This document shows positions 15,349-22,859 of a stretch of 64,000 nt of DNA, piece after piece. Both the position numbers and the translations under genes were made by a program. The stretch's first letter is position 1; the number at the start of each line of letters is the position of its first letter. The notes below the pieces were generated by a model. It searched no databases. It had not been told where the DNA came from and saw nothing but the letters and a program-made list of their open reading frames with translations. The DNA is from Ignavibacteriota bacterium (GTDB lineage: Bacteria > Bacteroidota > Ignavibacteria > Tepidaquicellales > Tepidaquicellaceae): positions 62,001 to 126,000 of the forward strand of contig JACREY010000011.1 in assembly GCA_016218085.1 (NCBI GenBank), given 5' to 3'.

Positions 15349-15560
15349 AAAAAAGCGCTGCAAATAATTACAACGCTCTTGCTTTATAACCTTATAACTT
15401 TAAAAACTTGACGAACTTAATAAATCCGCCACGGCGGTCTCCGCTGCGACTCTTAGAAACACAAAGAACGTGCAATAGTCAATAGTGAATAAAAACGAGC
15501 TAAAAAAAAGAGCGCCGAAAAATTTTCAACGCTCTTACTTTATAACCTTATAACTTTATA
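15349..15560. repeat. Two related terminator-like hairpins
   Basis: Two copies about 156 bases apart share an A-run, an AGCG stem, a variable loop, CGCTCTT and then CTTTATAACCTTATAACTTT. The second (15509-15536) has a 7-base stem AAGAGCG/CGCTCTT and could end the tnaA transcript on the minus strand; the first has only a 4-base core stem. Between them are a CCGCC palindrome and an AATAGTCAATAGTGAAT tract. Confidence 0.6.
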
Positions 15561-15568
15561 ACTTTCAA

Positions 15569-16978
15569 CTAAGAGGCCGGGGCGAACTTAGCCGTAAAGT
15601 GCCTGAGGAACTTCGGCTCTTCAATTATCTTTATTCCTTTGATTTTCTTTGATTTCTTTTTAATTGATTCAAAGATTTCGAGTACATAATCTATATGGCT
15701 CTGCGTATAGACGCGGCGCGGAATTGCAAGTCTTACAAGCTCCATATCCGCGGGAATGGTTTTTCCTTTTTCATCGTACTTGCCGAACATCACGCTGCCG
15801 ATTTCCACTGCGCGTATTCCGCCTTCTATGTAAAGCGCCGCCACGAGCGCCTGTCCGGGGAATTTATCTACGGGGATATGCGGCAATAATCCCTTTGCGT
15901 CCACATATATTGCGTGCCCGCCCGGAGGCTGGATTATCGGCACGCCCATTTTTAAAAGCCTGTCGCCGAGATATTTTGTAGAGACGATTCTGTACTGCAG
16001 GTAACTTTCGTCGAGGATTTCCTCGAGTCCCTGCGCAATCGCTTCCATATCCCTGCCCGCGAGTCCGCCGTATGTTTCGTATCCTTCGGTGATGATGAGA
16101 AGGTTTTTGCACTGCGTGTACCAGTTTTTATCATTCATTGCAATGAATCCGCCGATATTGGCAAAGGCATCTTTCTTCGCGCTCATCGTGCATCCGTCCG
16201 CATAGGAAAACATCTCTTTACAAATGGAAAGAATCGATTTATTCGCATAGCCTTTTTCCCTCGTCTTGATGAAGTATGCATTCTCCGCAAACCTGCACGC
16301 ATCGATGAAGAACGGGATTTTATATTTTTTACAAATCTTACTTACGCCCTTAATATTTTCCATCGAAACAGGCTGGCCGCCGCCTGTGTTGTTTGTTATG
16401 GTGTGCATACAGACGGGAATATTTTTTGCCCCTATTTTATTAATGTATTTTTCGAGTTTCTTCAAATCCATATTTCCCTTGAAGGGATGAATCTTGGAGG
16501 GATGTTTGCCCTGCTCGATTACCAAATCCATTGCGGTGGCACCGTTGAATTCTATATTAGCCCTCGTGGTATCGAAGTGGTTATTACTCGGAATGTATTT
16601 AGTGTTTCCGACATTTATAAATCTTCCGTCTTTATCAATTTTGCTTGTGAGCATTGTGAAGAGTATCCTCTCCGCCGCCCTGCCCTGGTGAACCGGCATT
16701 ATGTATTTAAATCCGAAAATCTTTTTCGTAACCTGCTCAAATCTTATATAGCTCTTCGAGCCCGCATATGATTCATCGCCGTCGAGTATTCCAGCCCACT
16801 GCTTTGCGCTCATTGCGGATGTGCCGCTGTCCGTGAGGAGGTCTATCAGCACGTCTTCCGCGGGAATCAGGAACGGATTGTAATATGCTTTCTTTAATAT
16901 TTTTTCTCTCTGCTGTCTCGTAGTGGTTTTTACCGCTTCGACAGATTTTATTTTAAAAGGTTCTATAATTGTTTTCAT
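15569..16978 (-). CDS. tnaA: Tryptophanase
   Basis: 469 residues, usual length. The PLP lysine is K269 in TMSAKKDAFANIGG. The paralogue tyrosine phenol-lyase has Thr124 and Arg381 where tryptophanase has Asp and a hydrophobic residue; here the corresponding residues are D136 in HFDTTR and isoleucine in RAVEIGS, which favours tryptophanase. The C-terminal ending EPKFLRHFTAKF is also tryptophanase-like. It splits tryptophan to indole, pyruvate and ammonia. It follows the methyltransferase gene by 22 bases. No TnaC-like leader is apparent. Other beta-eliminating activities remain possible. Confidence 0.9.
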   Translation of the reverse strand: MKTIIEPFKIKSVEAVKTTTRQQREKILKKAYYNPFLIPAEDVLIDLLTDSGTSAMSAKQWAGILDGDESYAGSKSYIRFEQVTKKIFGFKYIMPVHQGRAAERILFTMLTSKIDKDGRFINVGNTKYIPSNNHFDTTRANIEFNGATAMDLVIEQGKHPSKIHPFKGNMDLKKLEKYINKIGAKNIPVCMHTITNNTGGGQPVSMENIKGVSKICKKYKIPFFIDACRFAENAYFIKTREKGYANKSILSICKEMFSYADGCTMSAKKDAFANIGGFIAMNDKNWYTQCKNLLIITEGYETYGGLAGRDMEAIAQGLEEILDESYLQYRIVSTKYLGDRLLKMGVPIIQPPGGHAIYVDAKGLLPHIPVDKFPGQALVAALYIEGGIRAVEIGSVMFGKYDEKGKTIPADMELVRLAIPRRVYTQSHIDYVLEIFESIKKKSKKIKGIKIIEEPKFLRHFTAKFAPAS

Positions 16979-17000
16979 ATATTTTGTGTGATGTAATTTT

Positions 17001-17750
17001 TTATTTAATTTTTCCGAAATAAACTTTAGTATTATAGACGAATTTTATCTTTCCGTCTTTGCTTTGCTTGTTAAAAATTTCTTTTAATTTGTTTAACATT
17101 TCTTTATTTGCCGCTCCGCTTTCGGGTGTGTAAGATGCAGATAACAGCCTGCCCTTTACCCCTGCAAAATCGAAAACCTGCGTGTTGCTGAAGTTTGCCT
17201 GTCTGAAATTCCTGACTCCGTAGAAACGATTGAAAACTTTTTCATCGAGTCCCTGCTCGGGCTTGTAATCGGAGCAGAATTCCTGCACCAGCTTTTCGTA
17301 ATCTTTCATAAAAGCCGATGTGTCGTTGTCGCGTTTATTCCATATCAGCACCACGTATCCGCCGGGTTTGAGTATTCTGTTGAATTCCACTTTCGCCTTA
17401 TCCGTATCGAACCAGTGAAATGCCTGTCCGGAAACGATTACGTCTATGCTCCTGTCCGCAAGCGTCGTGAATTCCGCCGTGCCGTTTATGCTGATAAAGT
17501 TAATATAATCCTTCATCAGCCGCTCGCCTGCCTCGCGCATTTCATCGTTCGGCTCCACGCCGTAAACAAGGTTGTCGTTATTCAGAAAAAGACGCGAAAG
17601 CTTTCCCGCTCCCGAACCTATATCCGCAACGTCTTTAAACTGGTCGAAACCGGTTTCCTTATCGAGTAAATGCAAAATTGCTTCGGGATACGAAGGCCGG
17701 TATTTCACGTAATTCGCTACCCTTCCGGTAAACCTCGTTGTTGATTTCAT
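17001..17750 (-). CDS. Class I SAM-dependent methyltransferase
   Basis: 249 residues. Motif I is VADIGSGAGKLS (about residues 40-51), with VEPNDEM as the acidic strand-2 end and a FHWFD element after motif II (VIVSGQAFHWFD), the layout of UbiE/type-11 methyltransferases. The N-terminal FTGRVANYVKYRPSYP is common to a broad group of small-molecule methyltransferases. The start lies 3 bases after the stop of the FNR-like gene, so the two are co-transcribed. Substrate unknown. Confidence 0.85.
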   Translation of the reverse strand: MKSTTRFTGRVANYVKYRPSYPEAILHLLDKETGFDQFKDVADIGSGAGKLSRLFLNNDNLVYGVEPNDEMREAGERLMKDYINFISINGTAEFTTLADRSIDVIVSGQAFHWFDTDKAKVEFNRILKPGGYVVLIWNKRDNDTSAFMKDYEKLVQEFCSDYKPEQGLDEKVFNRFYGVRNFRQANFSNTQVFDFAGVKGRLLSASYTPESGAANKEMLNKLKEIFNKQSKDGKIKFVYNTKVYFGKIK

Positions 17751-17753
17751 AAT

Positions 17754-18464
17754 TTAAAATCTTTCCAATTTAATTTTCTCTTTACTGACGCCGAGGCTTA
17801 TCAGCATTGCCTCCATTGCGTCCACCATTGCAAGCGGTCCGACAATATAATAAATCGGTTTGTTTATATCAGGAATGTTTTTCAGGATTAATTCTTTGTT
17901 TATGTAACCGATGTTGTATTTCCATTCTTTGTCCGTATCGTCGTCTATGGTAGGGATGAATTTGAACTTCGGATAAATCCTTGCCCAGTTTTCGAAGTCA
18001 TCAAAGTAAGCCATTGATTTTGCATTCGGATTTGAATAAAATAAATATGCCTCGTAAGGCAGATTGTTTTCTACAATGTGTTCAACCATACAGCGTGCAG
18101 GAGTGATTCCGATTCCGCCGATTAAGAAAGCCGCCGGAACGGACGAATCCTTGTGTAGTACTGTATTTCCGCCGGGTTCGCTTATGGAGACTTTTGCGCC
18201 GGGGGGCATTTCAAGTATATTTTTATTAAATGCCGTATCGAGCGCGCGGGTAGTGAACATTAAATAATCTTTTAACGGAGAGTTGCAAATTGAAAATAAT
18301 CTCGAATTGCCGTCACTATCGTGATGAATCGGCTCGAGCAAAGTGATTTTTGCATACTGTCCGGGCTCGAATTCGAATCCGCTGCCCGTCTTATCAAACC
18401 ACATCGCAAGAGTATTTTCGTTTATCAGTTTCCTGTCCTTCAGTGTTATAATTTTTTCCGCCAT
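17754..18464 (-). CDS. Ferredoxin-NADP reductase-like flavoprotein
   Basis: 236 residues. An N-terminal FAD-binding barrel with FEPGQYAKI and SRLFSICNSP (the RxYS flavin motif with F for Y), and an NAD(P)-binding half with FLIGGIGITPARCM and the C-terminal YYIVGPLAMVDAM. There is no 2Fe-2S domain, so it probably receives electrons from or gives them to a separate carrier. It leads a probable operon with the methyltransferase and tryptophanase. Confidence 0.88.
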   Translation of the reverse strand: MAEKIITLKDRKLINENTLAMWFDKTGSGFEFEPGQYAKITLLEPIHHDSDGNSRLFSICNSPLKDYLMFTTRALDTAFNKNILEMPPGAKVSISEPGGNTVLHKDSSVPAAFLIGGIGITPARCMVEHIVENNLPYEAYLFYSNPNAKSMAYFDDFENWARIYPKFKFIPTIDDDTDKEWKYNIGYINKELILKNIPDINKPIYYIVGPLAMVDAMEAMLISLGVSKEKIKLERF

Positions 18465-18487
18465 AAATATATAGTAAATAGAATTTC

Positions 18488-18523
18488 GGGAGTCCTCCGA
18501 TGAAAAACATCGAAGAGACTCCC
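18488..18523. repeat. Imperfect hairpin, GGGAGTCCTCC family
   Basis: GGGAGTCCTCCGATG and CATCGAAGAGACTCCC face each other across five A. A second copy in the opposite orientation is at 18754-18792, with CGGTG/CACCG in place of CGATG/CATCG. Confidence 0.75.
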
Positions 18524-18625
18524 CATTAAAAATAACAAATTTAAATGCTTACTGAAATTCAGAAATTAGGGGGGTAGTGTTTTGTAAACCATTAAAATGG
18601 TTATGGGGTTTAGGCGATTTGTTTT

Positions 18626-18680
18626 CCCACGGCTGAAACCGTGGGCTATAAAAAGCAATATAAACCCGCTTCGCGGGTTT
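18626..18680. repeat. Two short palindromes
   Basis: CCCACGGCTGAAACCGTGGG at 18626-18645 belongs to the CCCACGGC family also at 33954 and 34064. AAACCCGC-TTC-GCGGGTTT lies at 18662-18680. The whole 18465-18848 stretch has no gene. Confidence 0.75.
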
Positions 18681-18753
18681 CCTGTGATTTGAAAAGGGTA
18701 GTCCCTACGGGGTTATTAAATATACTCCTTGTTTCGGGGGGTCTCCCCTGTTT

Positions 18754-18792
18754 CGGGGAGTCTCTCCGGTGCTCTTCACCGGAGGACTCCCG
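18754..18792. repeat. Second copy of the GGGAGTC hairpin, inverted
   Basis: Stems GGGAGTC/GACTCCC and CTCCGGTG/CACCGGAG with a CTCTT loop. Relative to 18488-18523 the inner stem differs by paired (compensatory) changes. Confidence 0.75.
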
Positions 18793-18823
18793 AAAAATTT
18801 TATATTTCTATTTCACCAGCATT

Positions 18824-18878
18824 CCCGATTTGCTTCGCTATCGGGATTATGATAAAATAGCTTTCGCTATTTTATCAT
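18824..18878 (-). terminator. Hairpin pair overlapping the T9SS gene stop codon
   Basis: In minus-strand reading, the last codons ATG ATA AAA TAG of the gene form a perfect 13-base stem with GCTATTTTATCAT (18849-18878, GAAA loop). A second hairpin CCCGAT...ATCGGG follows at 18824-18845. The same two hairpins follow the gene at 25555-26823. Confidence 0.75.
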
Positions 18879-19757
18879 TAACATTTTTTTAGCATCTTTT
18901 TTTTCTCCGTCTGCATAAAGCACATAATAATACATTCCGCTCGATAAATTTTCACCGTCAAAAACCACTTCGTACTCTCCCGCATTTTGTTTTTGATTAA
19001 CAAGCACCGCAACCTCTTTCCCGAGCATATCATAAACACTCAACTTTATAACTTTATAACTTTCAACTTTATAACTTATATTTGTTACCGGATTAAACGG
19101 GTTGGGATAGTTCTGTCCGAGACTGAATTCTTTTACGTTTTGATTGCCCGTGTTATTGCTTACCGAAGTCGTCCCTAATGTTACTCCGAAATTATACACG
19201 TATGCGTCCTGTCCCTGCACGTTAAACGGGGGCGGAGTAGTGCTGTATGTTCTTCTTTTGCCTGTCAGATATGTATTGCCGAGAGAGTATAATGCAGGTC
19301 CCGTAGAACCGAGCTGTTCGAGCTGAATTACCAGACTTTTTGTATTGTCATACGCAAACGGATGGTCCAAAGTAAACTCTAACCAGTTCATTGCAACTCC
19401 CGTTAGTGAAACCGAAGCCCTTTTATATACCGTATCCCGTGTTCCTGTGTAGAATGCGCTTGTCGGGAGCGCCGTAATGGTTGCCTCACCAAATAATATA
19501 CTCAGGTTTGTATATGTTATCGGACCGAAGTTTGCCGCAACCATAAGATATATCTTCGTAATATTGCCTGAAGGTGCGGGACCGGGTTGATTTAAATCAC
19601 CAGGCAATGCAAGCCACTGCACCATTCTTCCCGACGTTGTTCCGAGAGGAAAAGTGTTTCCCGAATTTGTTGTGTTGTAATTATAATACTGCGGTGTCTG
19701 GGGGTAAACGGATAAAACCGTTAAAAATAAAACAGCAAAAAGAAATATTTTTTTCAT
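18867..19757 (-). CDS. T9SS cargo protein, beta-rich
   Basis: 296 residues: signal peptide (IFLFAVLFLTVLSVYPQ), about 190 residues of beta-rich sequence without a family I recognise, then a type A T9SS C-terminal domain of about 85 residues (LGQNYPNPFNPVTNISY ... YDMLGKEV ... GEYEVVFDGENL ... KKMLMIK). The protein should be exported by Sec and then carried to the cell surface or released by T9SS. The loop between the first two strands of the C-terminal domain (VESYKVIKLS) is encoded by a tandem AAAGTTATAAAGTTGAAAGT tract that matches intergenic repeats. The stop codon sits inside a hairpin. Confidence 0.85.
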   Translation of the reverse strand: MKKIFLFAVLFLTVLSVYPQTPQYYNYNTTNSGNTFPLGTTSGRMVQWLALPGDLNQPGPAPSGNITKIYLMVAANFGPITYTNLSILFGEATITALPTSAFYTGTRDTVYKRASVSLTGVAMNWLEFTLDHPFAYDNTKSLVIQLEQLGSTGPALYSLGNTYLTGKRRTYSTTPPPFNVQGQDAYVYNFGVTLGTTSVSNNTGNQNVKEFSLGQNYPNPFNPVTNISYKVESYKVIKLSVYDMLGKEVAVLVNQKQNAGEYEVVFDGENLSSGMYYYVLYADGEKKDAKKMLMIK

Positions 19758-20126
19758 TAACGTTCCTCTTAATTTTTTGGTTTTTGAAATGCGGATTTAT
19801 TTTATATCTCTATTTTGTACAATAATTAATCAATTTGAAATTAAAATTCAATTAACAAATAAAAAATATTTCCCCCTCCGCGGGGGGTACTAAACGGAGA
19901 AACTAATAAGCGACGCTGCCGCAATATAATTTTGTCTTTTTAGAGTGAAGCACTAAAATATTGCCGTCAGCTTTAGCTAACGGACAGAAGAACAAAAAAA
20001 ACGGCTTTAGCAGCATTTCCCTTTTTACAAGCTCTTCTTCCCTCGTTCCCAACGTCCTGTCGAAGACCCGCCGCGGCGGGGGAATGCAAAACCAGCTTTT
20101 GTTCTTACGCTCTCCCAACAACCTTG
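19758..20126. repeat. Repeat-rich intergenic stretch
   Basis: Holds a CCCCC-TCCG-CGGGGG mini hairpin near 19873-19887, an imperfect hairpin CCGTCAGCTTTAGCTAACGG at 19964-19983, and the palindrome CCCGCCGCGGCGGG at 20067-20080. A 75-codon open frame on the minus strand (19903-20130) runs through these repeats and looks spurious. Confidence 0.6.
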
Positions 20127-20158
20127 TCATCCCCGCGTGCTCTTAGCGGGGATCTCGC
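20124..20158. repeat. TGTCATCCCCGC palindrome, copy A
   Basis: TTGTCATCCCCGC, a 9-base loop, then GCGGGGATCTCG. It contains the last nine codons and stop of the GIY-YIG gene. Copies: inverted at 20512-20545 and in frame inside a gene at 47698-47730. Confidence 0.85.
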
Positions 20159-20504
20159 TCTTGTACTTTTCTTTAAGGAAACTCTCCAATTCATTAATTT
20201 CGCTTTCGGTAATGTAATCATAAATCAAATCTCGTAATGTCGGATTTTCTTTCTTTATTATTTCAAGTTTCCATTCCCTGTTCCATTTTTTCAAACGCTT
20301 TTCTCTTTTAATTGCAGAATATACATCTGTAAAACACTCAAAGTAAACAAGTTTTATAATCCTGTATTTTTTTGTGAATCCTTCTGTAATTTTTAACTTG
20401 TGTTCAGAAACCCTGCGGAGAAGATTATTGGTAAAGCCGGTATAAAAGACTGTGTTGTTCTTGTTCGTCAGGATGTATACATAATATGTATATACTTTTT
20501 CCAT
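20127..20504 (-). CDS. GIY-YIG nuclease, COG2827/UPF0213 type
   Basis: 125 residues. The GIY-YIG core is YYVYILTNKNNTVFYTGFTN (Y-V-Y ... Y-T-G), followed by the conserved NLLRRVSEHK, the YFECFTDVYSAIKREKRLKKW helix with the catalytic-type glutamate/lysine pattern, and NPTLRDL. The small COG2827 proteins are single-domain nucleases of unclear biological role. Here the family's normal end is extended, and the last residues, EIPAKSTRG and stop, are translated from a palindromic repeat; an inverted copy of that repeat lies just upstream of the start. The arrangement resembles a nuclease travelling with, or being hit by, the repeat. Confidence 0.85.
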   Translation of the reverse strand: MEKVYTYYVYILTNKNNTVFYTGFTNNLLRRVSEHKLKITEGFTKKYRIIKLVYFECFTDVYSAIKREKRLKKWNREWKLEIIKKENPTLRDLIYDYITESEINELESFLKEKYKSEIPAKSTRG

Positions 20505-20511
20505 TTCAGAC

Positions 20512-20545
20512 TTCGGGATCCCCGCTTAAAACATGCGGGGATGAC
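20512..20545. repeat. TGTCATCCCCGC palindrome, copy B (inverted)
   Basis: On the minus strand it reads TGTCATCCCCGC, a 9-base loop, then GCGGGGATCCCG. It lies 7 bases upstream of the GIY-YIG start. A CACCACGGCGGGTG palindrome follows at 20585-20598. Confidence 0.85.
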
Positions 20546-20617
20546 AGACGTGTTGGGTTTTTATTTTTTATTTAAGCAATACTACACCACGGCGGGTGTT
20601 AGGATTTTTTTGCAATA

Positions 20618-21172
20618 TTATCTTTCGATATATTTATCAAATATATTTTTCGAGCGATAAATTTTGGCTTTTACTGTGTCATTTTTAATAAATAAAATAT
20701 CGCCAATGTATAACGCTAAATTAAACTCATCTCTGATATTAAAATTAAAATTAGGATGCCTAACATACTTCAACGTGTCTCGATATATCTCAAATTCATA
20801 TGAACTGCCTTTTTTTAGCATTTCATATTTTTCAAATGGAATACTCCCGTAAATTATTTTGTTTGAATATATAATAAAATTATTCTTCCTTAATGTATCT
20901 TTATTTAATTCGTTTATATAAATACTGTCTTTATTAAATTCTTGATATTCTATTTCGGGAATAATTGTTTTTGAAATTTTATTTGAGAATAAAACGATAT
21001 TTTCCCCTAAGGAATTTTTCAACAAAAACACACAAATATCATCCAAAATCCCATAATCAATACTAATGATTTCGTATTTATTTTTCGTCCGAACTTCTTC
21101 TTTAACAGATGTGCAGCCAATCAGGAGTATAAAAATTAAGAAAAAATATCTGATTTGTGATAATTTATTCAA
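20618..21172 (-). CDS. Putative lipoprotein of unknown function
   Basis: 184 residues. The N-terminal hydrophobic segment ends in the lipobox LIGC, so the mature protein should be lipid-anchored. The remainder is charged and beta-rich (KYEIISIDYGILDDI ... SKTIIPEIEYQEF ... DILFIKNDTVKAKIY) with no motif I recognise. It uses more AT-rich codons than its neighbours, and it stands alone between repeats and a plus-strand gene, so it may have been acquired. A real gene is likely because of the clean lipoprotein signal. Confidence 0.6.
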   Translation of the reverse strand: MNKLSQIRYFFLIFILLIGCTSVKEEVRTKNKYEIISIDYGILDDICVFLLKNSLGENIVLFSNKISKTIIPEIEYQEFNKDSIYINELNKDTLRKNNFIIYSNKIIYGSIPFEKYEMLKKGSSYEFEIYRDTLKYVRHPNFNFNIRDEFNLALYIGDILFIKNDTVKAKIYRSKNIFDKYIER

Positions 21173-21365
21173 GAAAAATTAAAATTAAAGGATTATTATT
21201 TTTTCCTTTCAATATAACACAAAATATAAAAACAATTACTAAAAAACCATTTAAACAATAATTCCAATCATCACCGCAATCGGCTTTTGGAATCTTTTTC
21301 CGCCTTTCAATCATTCTTTAAATCCCCTAAATTTGCATATACACACATCAAATAAATAAATTGTT

Positions 21366-22796
21366 ATGATAAATTATAAGAACATTAACTCGCGGCTGAT
21401 AGAGGCACAGTATGCCGTGAGGGGAAAAATTGTTTTGCGCGCGCAGGAACTGGAAGAAAAAGGAAAGAAAATAATCTACTGCAATATAGGCAATCCGCAG
21501 GCACTGAAACAGAAACCTATGACATACATAAGACAGGTGCTGAGCCTGCTGGAATATCCCGAGCTGATTACGAATCCCGATGCACAGAAACTGTTTCCGA
21601 AAGATTTAATCGAAAGAGCTAAATTCATACTCGAAAAAAATCCTACCGGCACGGGCGCATACACACAGAGCGCAGGCATAGGATTTATCAGGCAGGCAAT
21701 AGCGGAGTTTATTAAAAACCGTGACGGCATCCCCGCAGATAAAGATAAAATTATTTTAACCGACGGAGCAAGCAAGGGCGTGCAGTCCGTGCTTACCGTC
21801 CTTCTGAAAAATCCGAACGATGGAATTATGATTCCTATCCCGCAATACCCGCTCTACAGCGCCACGCTTACGCTCTACGGCGGACAGCAAATCGGGTATT
21901 ACCTCGACGAAAATAATTCGTGGCAGCTGAATGAAAAAGTTCTTACCGAAAGTATAGAAAACGCAAAGAAAAAAGGCGTGAACCCGGTCGGCATTGCCGT
22001 AATAAACCCGGGAAACCCCACAGGCGCAGTGCTTTCCGAAGATAATATTAAAATGATTTTAAACTTCGCAAAGAAATATAATTTATCCGTTCTTGCCGAC
22101 GAAGTATATCAGGAAAACGTTTACCTGAAAGGAATAAAATTTATTTCATTTGCAAAAGTCCTGCACGATATGAACGACAAGGATATTACACTTTTCAGTT
22201 TCCATTCGGTATCGAAGGGCTTCCTCGGAGAGTGCGGACACCGTGGCGGATATTTTGAAATAAGAAACATACCTGAAGATGTATTCGAGCAGATTATTAA
22301 ACTGCAGTCGGTAAGCCTCTGCTCGAATGTTGACGGACAGATAGTTACATACCTTATGGTGAATCCTCCAAAACCCGGTGATGAATCTTATGAAACCTAC
22401 ATAAAAGAAAAAGACGGAATATTGAACGAGCTGAAATTCAAGTCAAGCCTGCTCGGAACGGAGCTCAACAAAATCGAAGGAATGTCAACAGAAGTGCCAG
22501 CGGGAGCAATGTATGCCTATGTTAAGTTTGAACTTCCGCACAAAAAGGGATTTGACCCGTCGAAGATGAGCGAAGAGGAAAGACTGAAATACGAAGCGCA
22601 GAGAGATAATGCATATTGTATGACGCTTCTGGAAGAAACGGGAATCTGCGTAGTACCCGGCTCAGGCTTCGGACAGATGCCGGGAACTCTTCACTTCAGG
22701 ACTACCATACTTCCGCCGAGAAATGAGATGGAAGATTTGATTAGATTAATTAAAGATTTTCACGTAAATTACGTAAACAGACTGAAAACAGAGTAA
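21366..22796 (+). CDS. Alanine aminotransferase, eukaryotic-type
   Basis: 476 residues, fold type I PLP enzyme. Signatures include IIYCNIGNPQALKQKP near the N-terminus, TGAYTQSAGIGFIRQAIA, LTDGASKGV, IPIPQYPLYSATL, INPGNPTGAVLS, LADEVYQENVY, the PLP lysine in HSVSKGFLGECGHRGGY, SLCSNVDGQI, and VVPGSGFGQMPGTLHFR. This combination is what I remember of animal and plant alanine aminotransferases, not of bacterial AlaA. It should interconvert alanine + 2-oxoglutarate and pyruvate + glutamate. It is a single gene ended by the terminator at 22829-22859. Glutamate:glyoxylate activity is a possible alternative, as in the plant homologues. Confidence 0.88.
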   Translation: MINYKNINSRLIEAQYAVRGKIVLRAQELEEKGKKIIYCNIGNPQALKQKPMTYIRQVLSLLEYPELITNPDAQKLFPKDLIERAKFILEKNPTGTGAYTQSAGIGFIRQAIAEFIKNRDGIPADKDKIILTDGASKGVQSVLTVLLKNPNDGIMIPIPQYPLYSATLTLYGGQQIGYYLDENNSWQLNEKVLTESIENAKKKGVNPVGIAVINPGNPTGAVLSEDNIKMILNFAKKYNLSVLADEVYQENVYLKGIKFISFAKVLHDMNDKDITLFSFHSVSKGFLGECGHRGGYFEIRNIPEDVFEQIIKLQSVSLCSNVDGQIVTYLMVNPPKPGDESYETYIKEKDGILNELKFKSSLLGTELNKIEGMSTEVPAGAMYAYVKFELPHKKGFDPSKMSEEERLKYEAQRDNAYCMTLLEETGICVVPGSGFGQMPGTLHFRTTILPPRNEMEDLIRLIKDFHVNYVNRLKTE

Positions 22797-22828
22797 CACA
22801 ATTTTAATATAGAGGAAAAAGTGATTAG

Positions 22829-22859
22829 CCGTCCCGATTAACATCGGGGCGGTTTTTTT
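22829..22859. terminator. Intrinsic terminator between convergent genes
   Basis: Stem CCGTCCCGAT/ATCGGGGCGG (one G-U pair), TAAC loop, then seven T. It serves the plus-strand aminotransferase and partly the minus-strand T9SS gene that ends at 22858. Confidence 0.85.

Noticed and set aside
15143-15545. Possible CRISPR array
   Set aside because: Only two tandem units with internal palindromes and a 15-base gap; no regular spacers and no cas genes.
15569-16978. Tyrosine phenol-lyase
   Set aside because: The threonine and arginine that mark tyrosine phenol-lyase are aspartate (D136) and isoleucine here, as in tryptophanase.
19903-20130. Open frame of 75 codons on the minus strand
   Set aside because: It runs through several intergenic repeats and overlaps the palindrome at the end of the GIY-YIG gene; the protein has no domain or signal peptide.
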